From positions 1-16,284 of the forward strand of contig CACYBP010000006.1 in assembly GCA_902772625.1 (NCBI GenBank): 16,284 nucleotides of DNA, given 5' to 3'. Positions 1-7,603 of this stretch are shown one piece after another; the stretch's first letter is position 1, and each line of letters starts with the position of its first letter. Made by a program: the position numbers and the translations under genes. The stretch is from Oscillospiraceae bacterium. GTDB taxonomy: Bacteria > Bacillota > Clostridia > Oscillospirales > QAMX01. Under the pieces are notes generated by a model. It saw only the letters and a program-made list of their open reading frames with translations, searched no databases and had not been told where the DNA came from.

Positions 1-1
1 C

Positions 2-769
2 ACCAAGGCCTCCAAGGAAGCCGCCAAATACGGCGAGGTGCACGTCGCCGCCTCCTCCAAGGACAAGACCTTCTCTTATATTCCGCGTCAGGAAGCCCTG
101 GATCTCTCCCCCGACGCCGATTACGTCTATATCTGCCACAACAACACCATCTACGGTTCCACCTGGGACTATCTGCCCGAGACCGGGGATATCCCGCTGG
201 TGGCCGACGTCTCCTCCTCAATCCTGTCGGCTCCCATCGACGTTTCGAAATTCGGCCTTCTCTACGCCGGCGCGCAGAAGAACATGGGGCCCGCGGGCGT
301 GACCGTCGTCATCGTCCGGGAGGATCTGATGGGAAAAGCCGATCCTCACACCCCCGACGTCTGGAATTACCAGCTGATGAGCGATAACGGCTCCATGCTC
401 AACACCCCTCCCACCTACGGCATCTATATGATCGGTCTGGTGCTCGACTGGGTCATGGAGATGGGCGGCACCGAAGGTCTTGAAAAGATCAACCGCGAAA
501 AGGCCGCCATCCTCTACGATTATATCGACTCCTCCTCCCTCTTCTCCAACCCCGTGGAGAAGATCTCCCGCTCCATCATGAACGTCACCTTCGTCACCGG
601 AGATCCGGACAAAGACGCCGATTTCGTCAAAAAAGCCACGGCGGCCGGTTTCCTCAACGTCAAGGGTCACCGTTCGGTGGGCGGAATGCGCGCCTCGATC
701 TACAACGCCATGCCGCGTCAGGGCATCGTCGACCTGGTCGAATTCATGAAAAAGTACGAAAAGGAATGA
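2..769 (+). CDS. serC: Phosphoserine aminotransferase, 3' part (5' end outside window)
   Basis: This is the C-terminal 255 residues of a class-V aminotransferase. The enzyme is cytosolic and PLP-dependent and converts 3-phosphohydroxypyruvate plus glutamate to phosphoserine plus 2-oxoglutarate in serine synthesis. The frame is open from base 2, and the GTG at 38 is internal. The motif ASSKDKTFSYIP near the left edge and the PLP-lysine motif GAQKNMGPAG (Lys about residue 93 of the fragment) are typical of SerC, as is GGMRASIYNAMP near the C-terminus, which binds the substrate phosphate. A full SerC is about 360 residues, so roughly 100 N-terminal residues lie to the left of the window. The stop is four bases before serA, so the two are surely co-transcribed. 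Identity is secure. Confidence 0.95.
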   Translation, partial: TKASKEAAKYGEVHVAASSKDKTFSYIPRQEALDLSPDADYVYICHNNTIYGSTWDYLPETGDIPLVADVSSSILSAPIDVSKFGLLYAGAQKNMGPAGVTVVIVREDLMGKADPHTPDVWNYQLMSDNGSMLNTPPTYGIYMIGLVLDWVMEMGGTEGLEKINREKAAILYDYIDSSSLFSNPVEKISRSIMNVTFVTGDPDKDADFVKKATAAGFLNVKGHRSVGGMRASIYNAMPRQGIVDLVEFMKKYEKE

Positions 770-773
770 TATC

Positions 774-1940
774 ATGTATCAGATAAAGCTTCTCAACAAG
801 ATCTCCAAGACAGGGCTCGCCACCTTTGACGGTGCGAAATTCGCCTACGGCGACGACGTCGCCTCCCCCGACGGCATTCTGGTGCGCTCCGCCGACATGC
901 AGGAAGCGGTCTTTGAAAAGAATCTCCTCTGCATCGGCCGCGCCGGCGCCGGCGTCAACAATATCCCCGTGGATCGCTGCAGCGAAGAAGGCATCGTTGT
1001 CTTCAACACCCCCGGCGCCAACGCGAACGCCGTGAAGGAAATGGCCGTCTGCGCGCTCCTGCTCGCCTCCCGCAAGGTGGTGGACGCCATCAACTGGGTC
1101 TCCTCCGTGGCCGACCAGGGCGACGAGATCCCGAAGCTTGTGGAAAAGAACAAGTCCAAATTCGCCGGTCCCGAACTCAAGGGCAAGACTCTGGGCGTGA
1201 TCGGCCTCGGCGCCATCGGCGCGCAGCTGGCCAACACCGCCGTATCTCTCGGCATGGACGTCTACGGCTACGATCCCTTCCTGACGGTGGACGCCGCATG
1301 GAGGCTTTCCCGCTCGGTGCGTCACGCCACCTCCGAAAAAGAGCTTTACGAAAAGTGCGATTATATTTCGGTCCACATTCCCTATAATAAAGATACCAAA
1401 GGTCAGTTCAACGCCTCGGTCTTCGCCGAAATGAAGGACGGCGTCCGCCTGATCAACCTGGCCCGCGGCGAGCTTTTCAACACCGGTGATCTGGTATCCG
1501 CCCTCGAAAGCGGAAAGATCGCGTCTTACGTCACCGACTTCCCGAACGCCGCCGTGATCAAGGCTCCCAACACCGTCTGCATCCCGCATCTTTCCGCCTC
1601 CACCCCGGAAAGCGAAGAGAACTGCGCCGTGATGGCGGTCAAGGAGATCTCCGACTATATCGAACACGGCGTTATCCGGAATTCGGTCAACTTCCCCGAC
1701 ATGGACCCCGCGGCCGGGGACGGTTCGGCTCTTCTTGTCCTGCACAAAAACATCCCCAATATGATCGCCAACGTCACCCAGGCCTTCTCGTCTCTCGGCA
1801 TCAACATCGAAAGCCTGACCAACAAGTCCAAGAAGGACTACGCCGCCACCGTCGTGCACATCAACGGGGAGATCCCCGAAAGCGTCTGTGAAAAGCTTGC
1901 CGGGATCGAAGGCATCATCCGCCTCCGCATCCTGAAATAA
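774..1940 (+). CDS. serA: D-3-phosphoglycerate dehydrogenase, short type with C-terminal ACT domain
   Basis: This 388-residue cytosolic NAD-dependent enzyme oxidises 3-phosphoglycerate to 3-phosphohydroxypyruvate, the substrate of the SerC encoded just upstream. The ATG at 774 is preceded by AAGGA at 761-765, inside the end of serC. Residues 56-80 hold the substrate-side motif GRAGAGVNNIP. The Rossmann motif GLGAIG lies at 144-149. The catalytic Arg is in LARGE (Arg231) and the catalytic His in IPHLSAST (His272). An ACT regulatory domain spans about 318-388, suggesting serine feedback control. The position equivalent to E. coli Glu269 (FPTEP) reads FPNAA here, so the usual Arg-Glu-His triad lacks its Glu; the short clostridial SerA type varies at this place. 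It has the short-type layout and lacks the extra intervening domain of long SerA forms. Confidence 0.95.
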   Translation: MYQIKLLNKISKTGLATFDGAKFAYGDDVASPDGILVRSADMQEAVFEKNLLCIGRAGAGVNNIPVDRCSEEGIVVFNTPGANANAVKEMAVCALLLASRKVVDAINWVSSVADQGDEIPKLVEKNKSKFAGPELKGKTLGVIGLGAIGAQLANTAVSLGMDVYGYDPFLTVDAAWRLSRSVRHATSEKELYEKCDYISVHIPYNKDTKGQFNASVFAEMKDGVRLINLARGELFNTGDLVSALESGKIASYVTDFPNAAVIKAPNTVCIPHLSASTPESEENCAVMAVKEISDYIEHGVIRNSVNFPDMDPAAGDGSALLVLHKNIPNMIANVTQAFSSLGINIESLTNKSKKDYAATVVHINGEIPESVCEKLAGIEGIIRLRILK

Positions 1941-1985
1941 GAGTCCTTCCCCATTCTATCCATTTTTTCCGAAGGAGATTTCGCC

Positions 1986-2699
1986 ATGAACGATCTTTCC
2001 GATTTCCGTTTCCGCTCCTCTCTGAACGGGTTCCGCAAAAAGGACGTCGCCCAGTTTATCGACGCGCTTTCCAAGAACGCCGCGGCCGAAAAAGCGGAGC
2101 TGGAGGAAACGCTCGCCGCCGAGCGGGAGAAGAACGGGGATCTTGTCGAAAAGCTGTCGCTTTCAGAGGCGCGGATCTCCGAGCTTGAAAAAGAAGCCGC
2201 CGCCCTCCGGGAGGAACGTGACCGGCTGAATTCCGATCTTGAAGGCGTCAGAAAGGCGGTTTCCGCCATCAGCGACGAGCGCCAGGGTCTCAAATACGAG
2301 ATCACGGTCCTGAAGGAGAAGACCGCTTCTCTTGAAAACGAGAACGCGGAGCTTTCCAAAAAGTGCGCCGGGTATGAAGAAAAGGCCCGCGCTCTGGACG
2401 AGGAAAAGCGTATCGTCACCGAGCTGGAGCTTGCCGCAAGACTCCGCGCCGAAGAATCCGAGGCCTCCGCCAAGCGCCGCGCGGCTCTGCTCCTCGAGGA
2501 ATATCAGCGAGAGCTCGACGACAAACGTTCGGTGGTGGATCAGTACAAGGCCGATACCGACGAAATGATCGATTCCGCCGAAAAGCAGATTTCCTCCCTC
2601 CAGTCGCTGATCGAGGAATTCCGCCGCAGCATGACCTCCTCCAAGAAGGGACTGGACGGACTTGCGGAAGACGCTTCGGGCGGCGCCCCGAACGTCTGA
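1986..2699 (+). CDS. DivIVA-like coiled-coil protein
   Basis: This is a 237-residue cytosolic protein with no membrane segment. The start ATG follows AAGGAGA with about 7 bases spacing. Residues 7-27 (FRFRSSLNGFRKKDVAQFID) resemble the N-terminal membrane-curvature-binding motif of DivIVA/GpsB proteins, which typically has a phenylalanine, a glycine and then a V-x-x-F-I/L pattern. Residues 30-205 are an almost uninterrupted Glu/Lys/Ala-rich coiled coil, followed by a short polar tail ending GGAPNV. DivIVA-family proteins act at cell poles, septa or in chromosome and cell-wall organisation; which role applies here cannot be told. It sits 45 bases after serA with no promoter visible between, and a terminator follows directly, so it is probably the last gene of the serC-serA transcript. 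A generic coiled-coil protein is the alternative. Confidence 0.65.
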   Translation: MNDLSDFRFRSSLNGFRKKDVAQFIDALSKNAAAEKAELEETLAAEREKNGDLVEKLSLSEARISELEKEAAALREERDRLNSDLEGVRKAVSAISDERQGLKYEITVLKEKTASLENENAELSKKCAGYEEKARALDEEKRIVTELELAARLRAEESEASAKRRAALLLEEYQRELDDKRSVVDQYKADTDEMIDSAEKQISSLQSLIEEFRRSMTSSKKGLDGLAEDASGGAPNV

Positions 2700-2730
2700 A
2701 TCGATACGTCGGTTTTCACCCGCTCTTTAC

Positions 2731-2766
2731 CCGGGAAACGGTTTTCGCCGTTTCCCGGCGTTTTTT
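2731..2766 (+). terminator. Intrinsic terminator after serC-serA-divIVA-like operon
   Basis: An 11-bp perfect stem (CCGGGAAACGG, 2731-2741, with CCGTTTCCCGG, 2748-2758) encloses a TTTTCG loop. It is followed by CG and six T residues at 2761-2766. It lies 32 bases after the stop codon of the coiled-coil gene and is oriented for + strand transcripts. Confidence 0.93.
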
Positions 2767-2852
2767 CGTGAAAAGGCTTCAAAGATCCGGACCTCGGCCG
2801 CATTTTCGCGCCGTTTCCTGTCATTTCCCCTGTTTTCGGCCTCTTTCTCCCC

Positions 2853-2881
2853 TTGATTTTATCCGGAGACTGTGATATATT
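2853..2881 (+). promoter_or_regulatory. Sigma-A type promoter for the CNNM gene pair
   Basis: The -35 is TTGATT (2853-2858), then a 17-base spacer, then the -10 TATATT (2876-2881), preceded by TGA so that it also fits an extended -10 (TGN). The predicted start is about 2888, giving a leader of about 37 bases before the ATG at 2925. It stands just downstream of the previous terminator, as expected for a new transcription unit. Confidence 0.8.
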
Positions 2882-2924
2882 TAAAGTACCGTATTCTATG
2901 AAAAAATGGAGTTGATCGTTTCCC

Positions 2925-3974
2925 ATGCCGGATGACAGTATCCCGCGAAGTATTGCGCTCTTCCTTCTGATCCTTTCAAGCGGCGTCTTCGCCTCTATGG
3001 AGACCGCCTACGCTTACGCGAACCGCCTGCACATGAAGACGCTTGCCGACGACGGCGACCGGACCGCGGCCCGGGTCGTGCGTATCTGGGACAGATACGA
3101 CGACGCCATCGTGGCCGTTCTGATCGTCATCAACGTGCTTCACGTCGCGGCCTCTCTGATCGGCACTCTTCTGGCCGTCGATCTGATCCCTCTGCCCGAA
3201 AGCGCGGCTTCCGCGATTTCCGTGGCTGTACTGACCGTGCTGGTCTTCGTTTTCAGTGAAATGCTCCCGAAGGCCATCGCCCGGGACAACGCCGACCGGC
3301 TGGCCCGGTTCTATTCCCTGCCCCTTCTGATCCTGATCGTATTGCTCAAGCCTCTGGTGCTCTTCTTCTCGCTGTTCACCCATCTTGCCAAGGCCGTCGC
3401 CAAGCTCTTCTCCGGCAAGTCTGCCGAGGAGCCCACCATCACCGAAGATGAATTCGCAGACATGGTGGAGACAGTGGAGGAACACGGGAATCTGGAGCCT
3501 GAGGAAACCGAGATCATAAAATCCGCCATTGAATTCGGCGACGCGGTGGTCTCCGACGTGATGGTTCCTCTGAAGAACGTCACCATGCTGGACGTGGCCA
3601 CCGACCAGAAGACCCTGAAGGACACGCTTCTCAACAGCCGCTTCTCCCGCATCCCTCTCTACCGGGGCGACCGGGAAAACGTGGTGGGGATCCTTCCGAT
3701 CCGCACCTGCCTCTGGGCTTTGCTCCATGAGAAGACCGTGGATCCCATGGCTTACGCCTCCGAGCCGTACATGACCACGCCCGACAAGCGTCTGGACGCT
3801 CTCTTCGAGGACATGGGCCGCACCAAGTCCATGATGGCCGTGGTCATCGACTCCTTCGGTCATTCTTCCGGCATCATCACGCTGGAGGACATTCTGGAGG
3901 AGATCGTGGGCGAGATCTACGACGAGGACGATCCCGAAACGGTTCCCGCCGACCGAAAGGAGGCGGAAGCATGA
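2925..3974 (+). CDS. CNNM/CBS-domain membrane protein (HlyC/CorC family), no C-terminal CorC domain
   Basis: This 349-residue integral membrane protein belongs to the family linked to divalent cation (Mg2+/Co2+) transport. A CNNM (DUF21) membrane domain covers about residues 5-160, with hydrophobic segments near 8-26, 60-85, 97-115 and 132-152. It contains the signature METAYAYANR and the E-x-L-PK motif (SEMLPKAIA, about 111-119). A CBS-domain pair covers about 205-335, with the characteristic DVMVP, FSRIPLYRG and GIITLEDILEEIVGEI. The chain stops after the second CBS domain, so the CorC_HlyC domain of its neighbour is absent. The Shine-Dalgarno GGAG (2908-2911) is 13 bases from the ATG, which is long. 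The stop overlaps the next start (ATGA), indicating translational coupling. The family is sure; transport as opposed to sensing is not. Confidence 0.9.
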   Translation: MPDDSIPRSIALFLLILSSGVFASMETAYAYANRLHMKTLADDGDRTAARVVRIWDRYDDAIVAVLIVINVLHVAASLIGTLLAVDLIPLPESAASAISVAVLTVLVFVFSEMLPKAIARDNADRLARFYSLPLLILIVLLKPLVLFFSLFTHLAKAVAKLFSGKSAEEPTITEDEFADMVETVEEHGNLEPEETEIIKSAIEFGDAVVSDVMVPLKNVTMLDVATDQKTLKDTLLNSRFSRIPLYRGDRENVVGILPIRTCLWALLHEKTVDPMAYASEPYMTTPDKRLDALFEDMGRTKSMMAVVIDSFGHSSGIITLEDILEEIVGEIYDEDDPETVPADRKEAEA

Positions 3975-5251
3975 ACGATTTCATGGATATCGTCTATATC
4001 GTCCTGATCGTTCTGACGATCCTTGCCTCGGCCTTCTTCTCCGGAAGCGAGATTGCCTTCGCCTCCGCCAACAAATTCCGTCTGAAAAAGGCTGCCGAGT
4101 CCGGCGACAGGCGCGCTAAGACCGCAGACTACGTCTCGGAGCACTTCTCTCTGTCTCTCTCCACCATTCTGGTGGGGAACAATCTTGTCAACATCGTCGC
4201 CACCTCCGCCGCCACCCTGCTCACCCTTCGCTGGGTCCTTCCCTCCAAGGATATCTGGGTCACGGCAGCGATGACGGTCCTGATCCTGATCTTCGGCGAG
4301 ATCATTCCGAAGACCCTGTCCAACGAATACGCCGACGGCTTCGCGCTCTTTTTCGCGCGGCCTCTGCGTTTCACCATGTTCCTCTTCTACCCCATCGTCA
4401 GAAGCGTCACGTGGATGATCGACCGGATCTCCCACGTCTGGAAGCCGAAGGAAGAGCCGAACATGACCCAGGACGAGCTGTATACCGCCCTGGAAGAGAT
4501 CGAGGAAGAGGGCGTTTTCACCGAGAGTGAAAGCGAGCTGATCAAATCGGCCATCGAATTCACCGATATCACCGCCCATGAGATTCTGATCCCCCGGGTG
4601 GACGTGGTGGCTTTCGATATCGAGGACGGTCTGGACGCTCTTCTGGAAAGCGAAGACCTTCTGCATTACACCCGCTTCCCGGTCTATCGCGAGACCATCG
4701 ACAATATCATCGGGATCCTTTCGGTCAAGCGCCTGATGAAGGAGCTTGTGGAAAAGGGCCGGGAAAACGTCGATCTGGAAGCGCTGCTTTACAAGCCGGT
4801 GTTCGTGCACAAAACCATGGCGATCTCCGCCATCATCAAAGAATTCCGCCGCGCCCACGCCCAGATGGCGGTGGTGGTGGACGAATACGGCGGCACCATG
4901 GGTATTCTGACCATGGAGGACATTGTGGAGGAGATCGTGGGCGAGATCTACGACGAAAGCGACCGCTCCACCGAGGAGGAAGCCGTCAAGCGCTCTGCCG
5001 ACGTCTTCGAGGTGGACGGCAGCATGAACGTCTACGATATGTTCGATCTGGTGGGGTTCGATCCCGGCGACGACTTTGAAAGCGAATACAACACCGCCGG
5101 CGGATGGGCCACCGAAAGGCTCGACCGCTTCCCCAAGCCCGGCGACACCTTTACCTACAAGAATCTTCAGGTGGAAGTACTCGACGCCCAGTCCTTCCGT
5201 GTGGACAAGCTCCTGGTAACGGTGATCCCCTCCCCCGAGGAGGAGGACTGA
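3971..5251 (+). CDS. CNNM/CBS/CorC_HlyC-domain membrane protein (HlyC/CorC family)
   Basis: This 426-residue paralogue of the preceding gene begins inside its stop codon (ATGA overlap). Order of parts: a CNNM membrane domain (about 1-160) with FFSGSEIAFASANKFRLK and GEIIPKTLSNEYA; an acidic linker; a CBS pair (about 200-330) with ILIPRVDV, YTRFPVYRE and ILTMEDIVEEIVGEIYDE; then a CorC_HlyC domain (about 342-420) with FEVDGSMNVYD and AGGWATERLDRFP. This is the full-length architecture of bacterial CorB/CorC-like proteins, in which CBS domains bind nucleotides and regulate Mg2+ handling. The ends of the two CBS pairs are nearly identical in wording, pointing to tandem duplication. Whether the two proteins form a heterodimer is an inference from coupling and size. 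Confidence 0.92.
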   Translation: MNDFMDIVYIVLIVLTILASAFFSGSEIAFASANKFRLKKAAESGDRRAKTADYVSEHFSLSLSTILVGNNLVNIVATSAATLLTLRWVLPSKDIWVTAAMTVLILIFGEIIPKTLSNEYADGFALFFARPLRFTMFLFYPIVRSVTWMIDRISHVWKPKEEPNMTQDELYTALEEIEEEGVFTESESELIKSAIEFTDITAHEILIPRVDVVAFDIEDGLDALLESEDLLHYTRFPVYRETIDNIIGILSVKRLMKELVEKGRENVDLEALLYKPVFVHKTMAISAIIKEFRRAHAQMAVVVDEYGGTMGILTMEDIVEEIVGEIYDESDRSTEEEAVKRSADVFEVDGSMNVYDMFDLVGFDPGDDFESEYNTAGGWATERLDRFPKPGDTFTYKNLQVEVLDAQSFRVDKLLVTVIPSPEEED

Positions 5252-5272
5252 CCGGTCTTCCAAACAGAAAAT

Positions 5273-5301
5273 GCCCTGCGGGATCACCGGTCCCGCAGGG
5301 C
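5273..5301. other. Strong hairpin between CNNM gene and membrane-protein gene
   Basis: A perfect 11-bp inverted repeat (GCCCTGCGGGA, 5273-5283, with TCCCGCAGGGC, 5291-5301) encloses a 7-base loop. On the + strand it is followed by six A residues, not T, so it is not a canonical + terminator although it sits after the CNNM operon. Read on the - strand it is followed by ATTTTCTGTTT and could stop leftward transcription. It may instead act as a 3'-end stabiliser. Confidence 0.6.
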
Positions 5302-5364
5302 AAAAAAGCAATTTGCCATTCTCTTGTTTCTTCATCATCACGTAAGCCCGGTTTCCGGGAGATC

Positions 5365-5368
5365 GAGG
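5365..5368 (+). promoter_or_regulatory. Ribosome binding site deciding the start at 5378
   Basis: GAGG stands 9 bases before the ATG at 5378. The longer open frame begins with a TTG at 5324 with no Shine-Dalgarno sequence. A small hairpin (CCCGG 5347-5351, CCGGG 5355-5359) ends just before this site. Confidence 0.6.
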
Positions 5369-5377
5369 TTTTCCATC

Positions 5378-5989
5378 ATGGTCGTTTCCAAGCTTCCTTC
5401 CCAATATACGGTGCGGCGCAGCCTGAACCTGCGCAAGGGAAAGCTTTACGCGCCGCTTTGCGCGCTCCTGAACGTGGTTCTGTTTTTCGCCGCGATCTTC
5501 GTTCTGCACCGTTTCGTGCCCTTCATCACCCTGTTCGACCGGGTAAACGGAGCATTCGTCATGACCGTGCCGCGTCTGCTTCTGAACTGCATGTGGATCC
5601 TGGTGGGTCTTTTGCTCTACGCCATCGTGTATCTCGGACTGAAAGGCGCGTCTCTGGGCTTTTTCGGCGACGCAAGGCCGCATTACGGCATCAAGGGCTT
5701 TTACACCTACGTCAGCAGCAACGCGTACTTTTCCCGGAAGTTCTACGTTCTCGTTTATCTTCTTCCTGATCTGGTGATGGCAGCGGTGCTCCTCGGACTC
5801 GCGTTCCTCCTTCCCAAAAGCCTTTTCTGGCTTGCCGCCACCATCGGCGCCTTTCACATTTCCCGTCTGGGCACCTCCATCCTTTTGACGGTGCTGGTGC
5901 TCTGCCAGCCGAAAAGCTCCTTTTTCCGGAACAACGGCACCCTGACGGTGGTGTACACGCCCAAGACCGATAAGAGCGAAGAATCGTGA
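5378..5989 (+). CDS. DUF3267-like membrane protein with degenerate zincin motif
   Basis: This is a 203-residue membrane protein with hydrophobic segments near residues 24-47, 62-87, 123-145 and 149-177 and a short charged C-terminus. Residues 103-130 (YGIKGFYTYVSSNAYFSRKF and onward to a LLPDLV turn) and the end (IGAFHISRLGTS, then QPKSSFFRNN) match the layout I know for DUF3267 putative zinc metalloproteases. In those, an HExxH helix comes first, then a cytosolic loop, an 'A/L-P' helix, a GD-containing helix and a closing short strand. Here the HExxH position reads YAIVY (81-85) and the GD position reads GTS (165-167), so zinc ligands appear lost. It would then be a pseudo-protease, perhaps a scaffold. 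The gene is intact. The start at 5378 is chosen over the TTG at 5324. The family call rests on pattern memory and is moderate. Confidence 0.6.
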   Translation: MVVSKLPSQYTVRRSLNLRKGKLYAPLCALLNVVLFFAAIFVLHRFVPFITLFDRVNGAFVMTVPRLLLNCMWILVGLLLYAIVYLGLKGASLGFFGDARPHYGIKGFYTYVSSNAYFSRKFYVLVYLLPDLVMAAVLLGLAFLLPKSLFWLAATIGAFHISRLGTSILLTVLVLCQPKSSFFRNNGTLTVVYTPKTDKSEES

Positions 5990-6022
5990 CCGGTCGTCAT
6001 CCCATTTCGCGTAAATACACGG

Positions 6023-6069
6023 CCCGCACGGCAAAGGGGATCGTCCCTTTCCGTGCGGGTCATTCTTTT
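6023..6069. terminator. Convergent terminator hairpin
   Basis: A 15-bp stem with one bulged C (CCCGCACGG-C-AAAGGG, 6023-6038, with CCCTTTCCGTGCGGG, 6045-6059) encloses a GATCGT loop. On the + strand it is followed by the T-rich TCATTCTTTTG. It lies between the converging ends of the + membrane-protein gene (stop at 5989) and the - beta-helix gene (stop at 6089), and probably serves chiefly the + gene. The - side tail is less T-rich (GCCGTGTATTTAC). Confidence 0.8.
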
Positions 6070-6088
6070 GCGTTTCGTTCAGGCGGAG

Positions 6089-7603
6089 TTATTCTGCTTC
6101 CCTGAGATATACGGTGACGGCATTCCGGTCTCCTACGATCGCGGCTATATCGTTCTCGGACGTTTCGGAAAAGGACAGGACCGGCGGGATCTTCTCTCCG
6201 GTCTCTCCGAACTGTCCCAGCGGATATCCCAGGACCTGGATATATGTATTGCCGTCCGCAGAAGGAGAGTACTCCGCTTTTTCACAGCAGAGATGAAGAA
6301 GCCGGTATTTCGCGCGGTCGAAAACATTGTGCCGGATCGTATACCGCCTTGCCGGGTTTTCAAAGTTCCAGCTTTTGATATGGGCCGGCGTCCAGAAGTT
6401 ATGCCTCTGCTGTCCCCAGCCGAAGCCGGAAAAGCGGAGAAAATTCCCTTCGATCTCCACCCCGTCCATCAGACTTTCGCCGTCCCCGGTATGCGAAAGG
6501 AAATACTCGATGGAATAAACGCACCGTTCGATCAGATTGCCCCGGTAGCAAACGTTTTTCATGACGCAGGTCTCCCCTTCTCCCAGGGTATACTGGTGGG
6601 TGATACCGGCGTCATAGACCTCATGGATATAGTTGTCCGCGCAGAGATAATCCTCACATCCTCCGTAGATCTCGACGCCGTTTCCGTACCGGGTGACGGT
6701 TCCGCGCCCGCCCTCCGGGTAGTTCGGATCGGTGCCGAGATAATGCTGGACGGTACCGCCGATCCATCCGATCTCGCAGTTGGTGACGTGCAGGCCGCGG
6801 ACGCATTTGCCCCCGGCGCTGATCGCGTGAGCTCCGCCGTATTTCAGGCAGAGATTGTCGATATGCACGTCCGGAGCGTCCTTCACCCACATCAGGTGAT
6901 ACCCGGGAAGCGCCTCGATGGACGAATAGATCTCCCCCGGATTGCCGCGGTCGGAGCGCAGATAAAGATCTCCGCGGTTTTCAGACCGCATATCCGGCAC
7001 GGGCCAGCTTTCCCCATGGGAAGGTGATGTCGTCCACAAAGCTCTGCAATCGCAGAAGAGGTCCAGATCTTCGGTCATTTCCTCCCCCATCCGGAACGGG
7101 AGCTCCGGGCGGTCCCGCAGGACAAATTTCCCTCCGATCCAGGAGGGGATCAGCTTTCTGGAATGCCTTTCTCCGCCGTTGAAAACCAGCGTCCCGCAGT
7201 CGGGGATCTTCTCTTTCAGATGATAGATATGATGCTCTGCATCGGCGCACTCCCACATCTCCGGATCCGCGAGATCCGATTTCCAGCCGTAGATCCGCGG
7301 CTTTTCTCCCGTCCCGTAAGCGGCGTAGGTGACGCCGGACCGGCAGACGATCTGTCCGCGAAAGAGATCGCCCCGGCGGAAAAGCACGGCGTCTCCCGGG
7401 CAAAGCTCCGCACAGGAGACGCGCCCGAGGCTCTTCCAGGGCTTATCCGGGCTTCTTCCGTCGTTTTCGTCCTTTCCGGATGAGGAAACGTAGTAAACGT
7501 CTCCCGTCCAGACCGCACGATCCTCCGCTTCGCGTATCCTGTATTTCCAATCCTCCGCCTTCCGGTCGAGCTCTTTCAGGAAGCCTTTATCAGCAAAGCG
7601 CAT
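6089..7603 (-). CDS. Right-handed parallel beta-helix protein, putative carbohydrate-active enzyme
   Basis: This is a 504-residue protein without signal peptide or membrane segment. After a charged N-terminal helix (1-30), residues about 37-62 carry the entry motif of secreted-type beta-helix enzymes, YYVSSSGKDENDG followed by PWKSLGRV. Next come GDAVLFRRGDLFRG and GVTYAAYG, the usual first coils. Repeating coils with N-x-I and H-N-x-F patterns (IDNLCLKYGGAHAIS, LHVTNCEIGWIGG, ADNYIHEVYDAGITHQ, YRGNLIERC, TIRHNVFDRAK) run from about 200 to 420. Such folds occur in polysaccharide lyases, glycosidases and epimerases; no catalytic set can be assigned. The gene overlaps the end of the 2-epimerase gene by 14 bases, so both are one operon. 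Start: ATG at 7603 with AGGA nine bases upstream; a TTG at 7612 lies too close to that site. A cytoplasmic location is unusual for the fold. Confidence 0.8.
   Translation of the reverse strand: MRFADKGFLKELDRKAEDWKYRIREAEDRAVWTGDVYYVSSSGKDENDGRSPDKPWKSLGRVSCAELCPGDAVLFRRGDLFRGQIVCRSGVTYAAYGTGEKPRIYGWKSDLADPEMWECADAEHHIYHLKEKIPDCGTLVFNGGERHSRKLIPSWIGGKFVLRDRPELPFRMGEEMTEDLDLFCDCRALWTTSPSHGESWPVPDMRSENRGDLYLRSDRGNPGEIYSSIEALPGYHLMWVKDAPDVHIDNLCLKYGGAHAISAGGKCVRGLHVTNCEIGWIGGTVQHYLGTDPNYPEGGRGTVTRYGNGVEIYGGCEDYLCADNYIHEVYDAGITHQYTLGEGETCVMKNVCYRGNLIERCVYSIEYFLSHTGDGESLMDGVEIEGNFLRFSGFGWGQQRHNFWTPAHIKSWNFENPARRYTIRHNVFDRAKYRLLHLCCEKAEYSPSADGNTYIQVLGYPLGQFGETGEKIPPVLSFSETSENDIAAIVGDRNAVTVYLREAE

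Noticed and set aside
744..1859. 371-codon open frame on the - strand
   Set aside because: It is antisense to serA, which has all expected motifs. Composition is shadow-like (Gly, His, Asp, Val).
5324..5377. Longer start (TTG) for the DUF3267-like protein
   Set aside because: There is no Shine-Dalgarno sequence, and the extra 18 residues are not membrane-protein-like. The ATG at 5378 has GAGG at nine bases.
3917..6034. 705-codon open frame on the - strand
   Set aside because: It lies opposite the second CNNM gene and the DUF3267-like gene, whose proteins are clearly recognisable. The product is His/Gly/Asp-rich without a fold pattern, a usual GC-rich antisense shadow, and it runs through two hairpins.
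6053..7027. 324-codon open frame on the + strand
   Set aside because: It is antisense to the beta-helix gene, starts inside the terminator hairpin and has no ribosome site.
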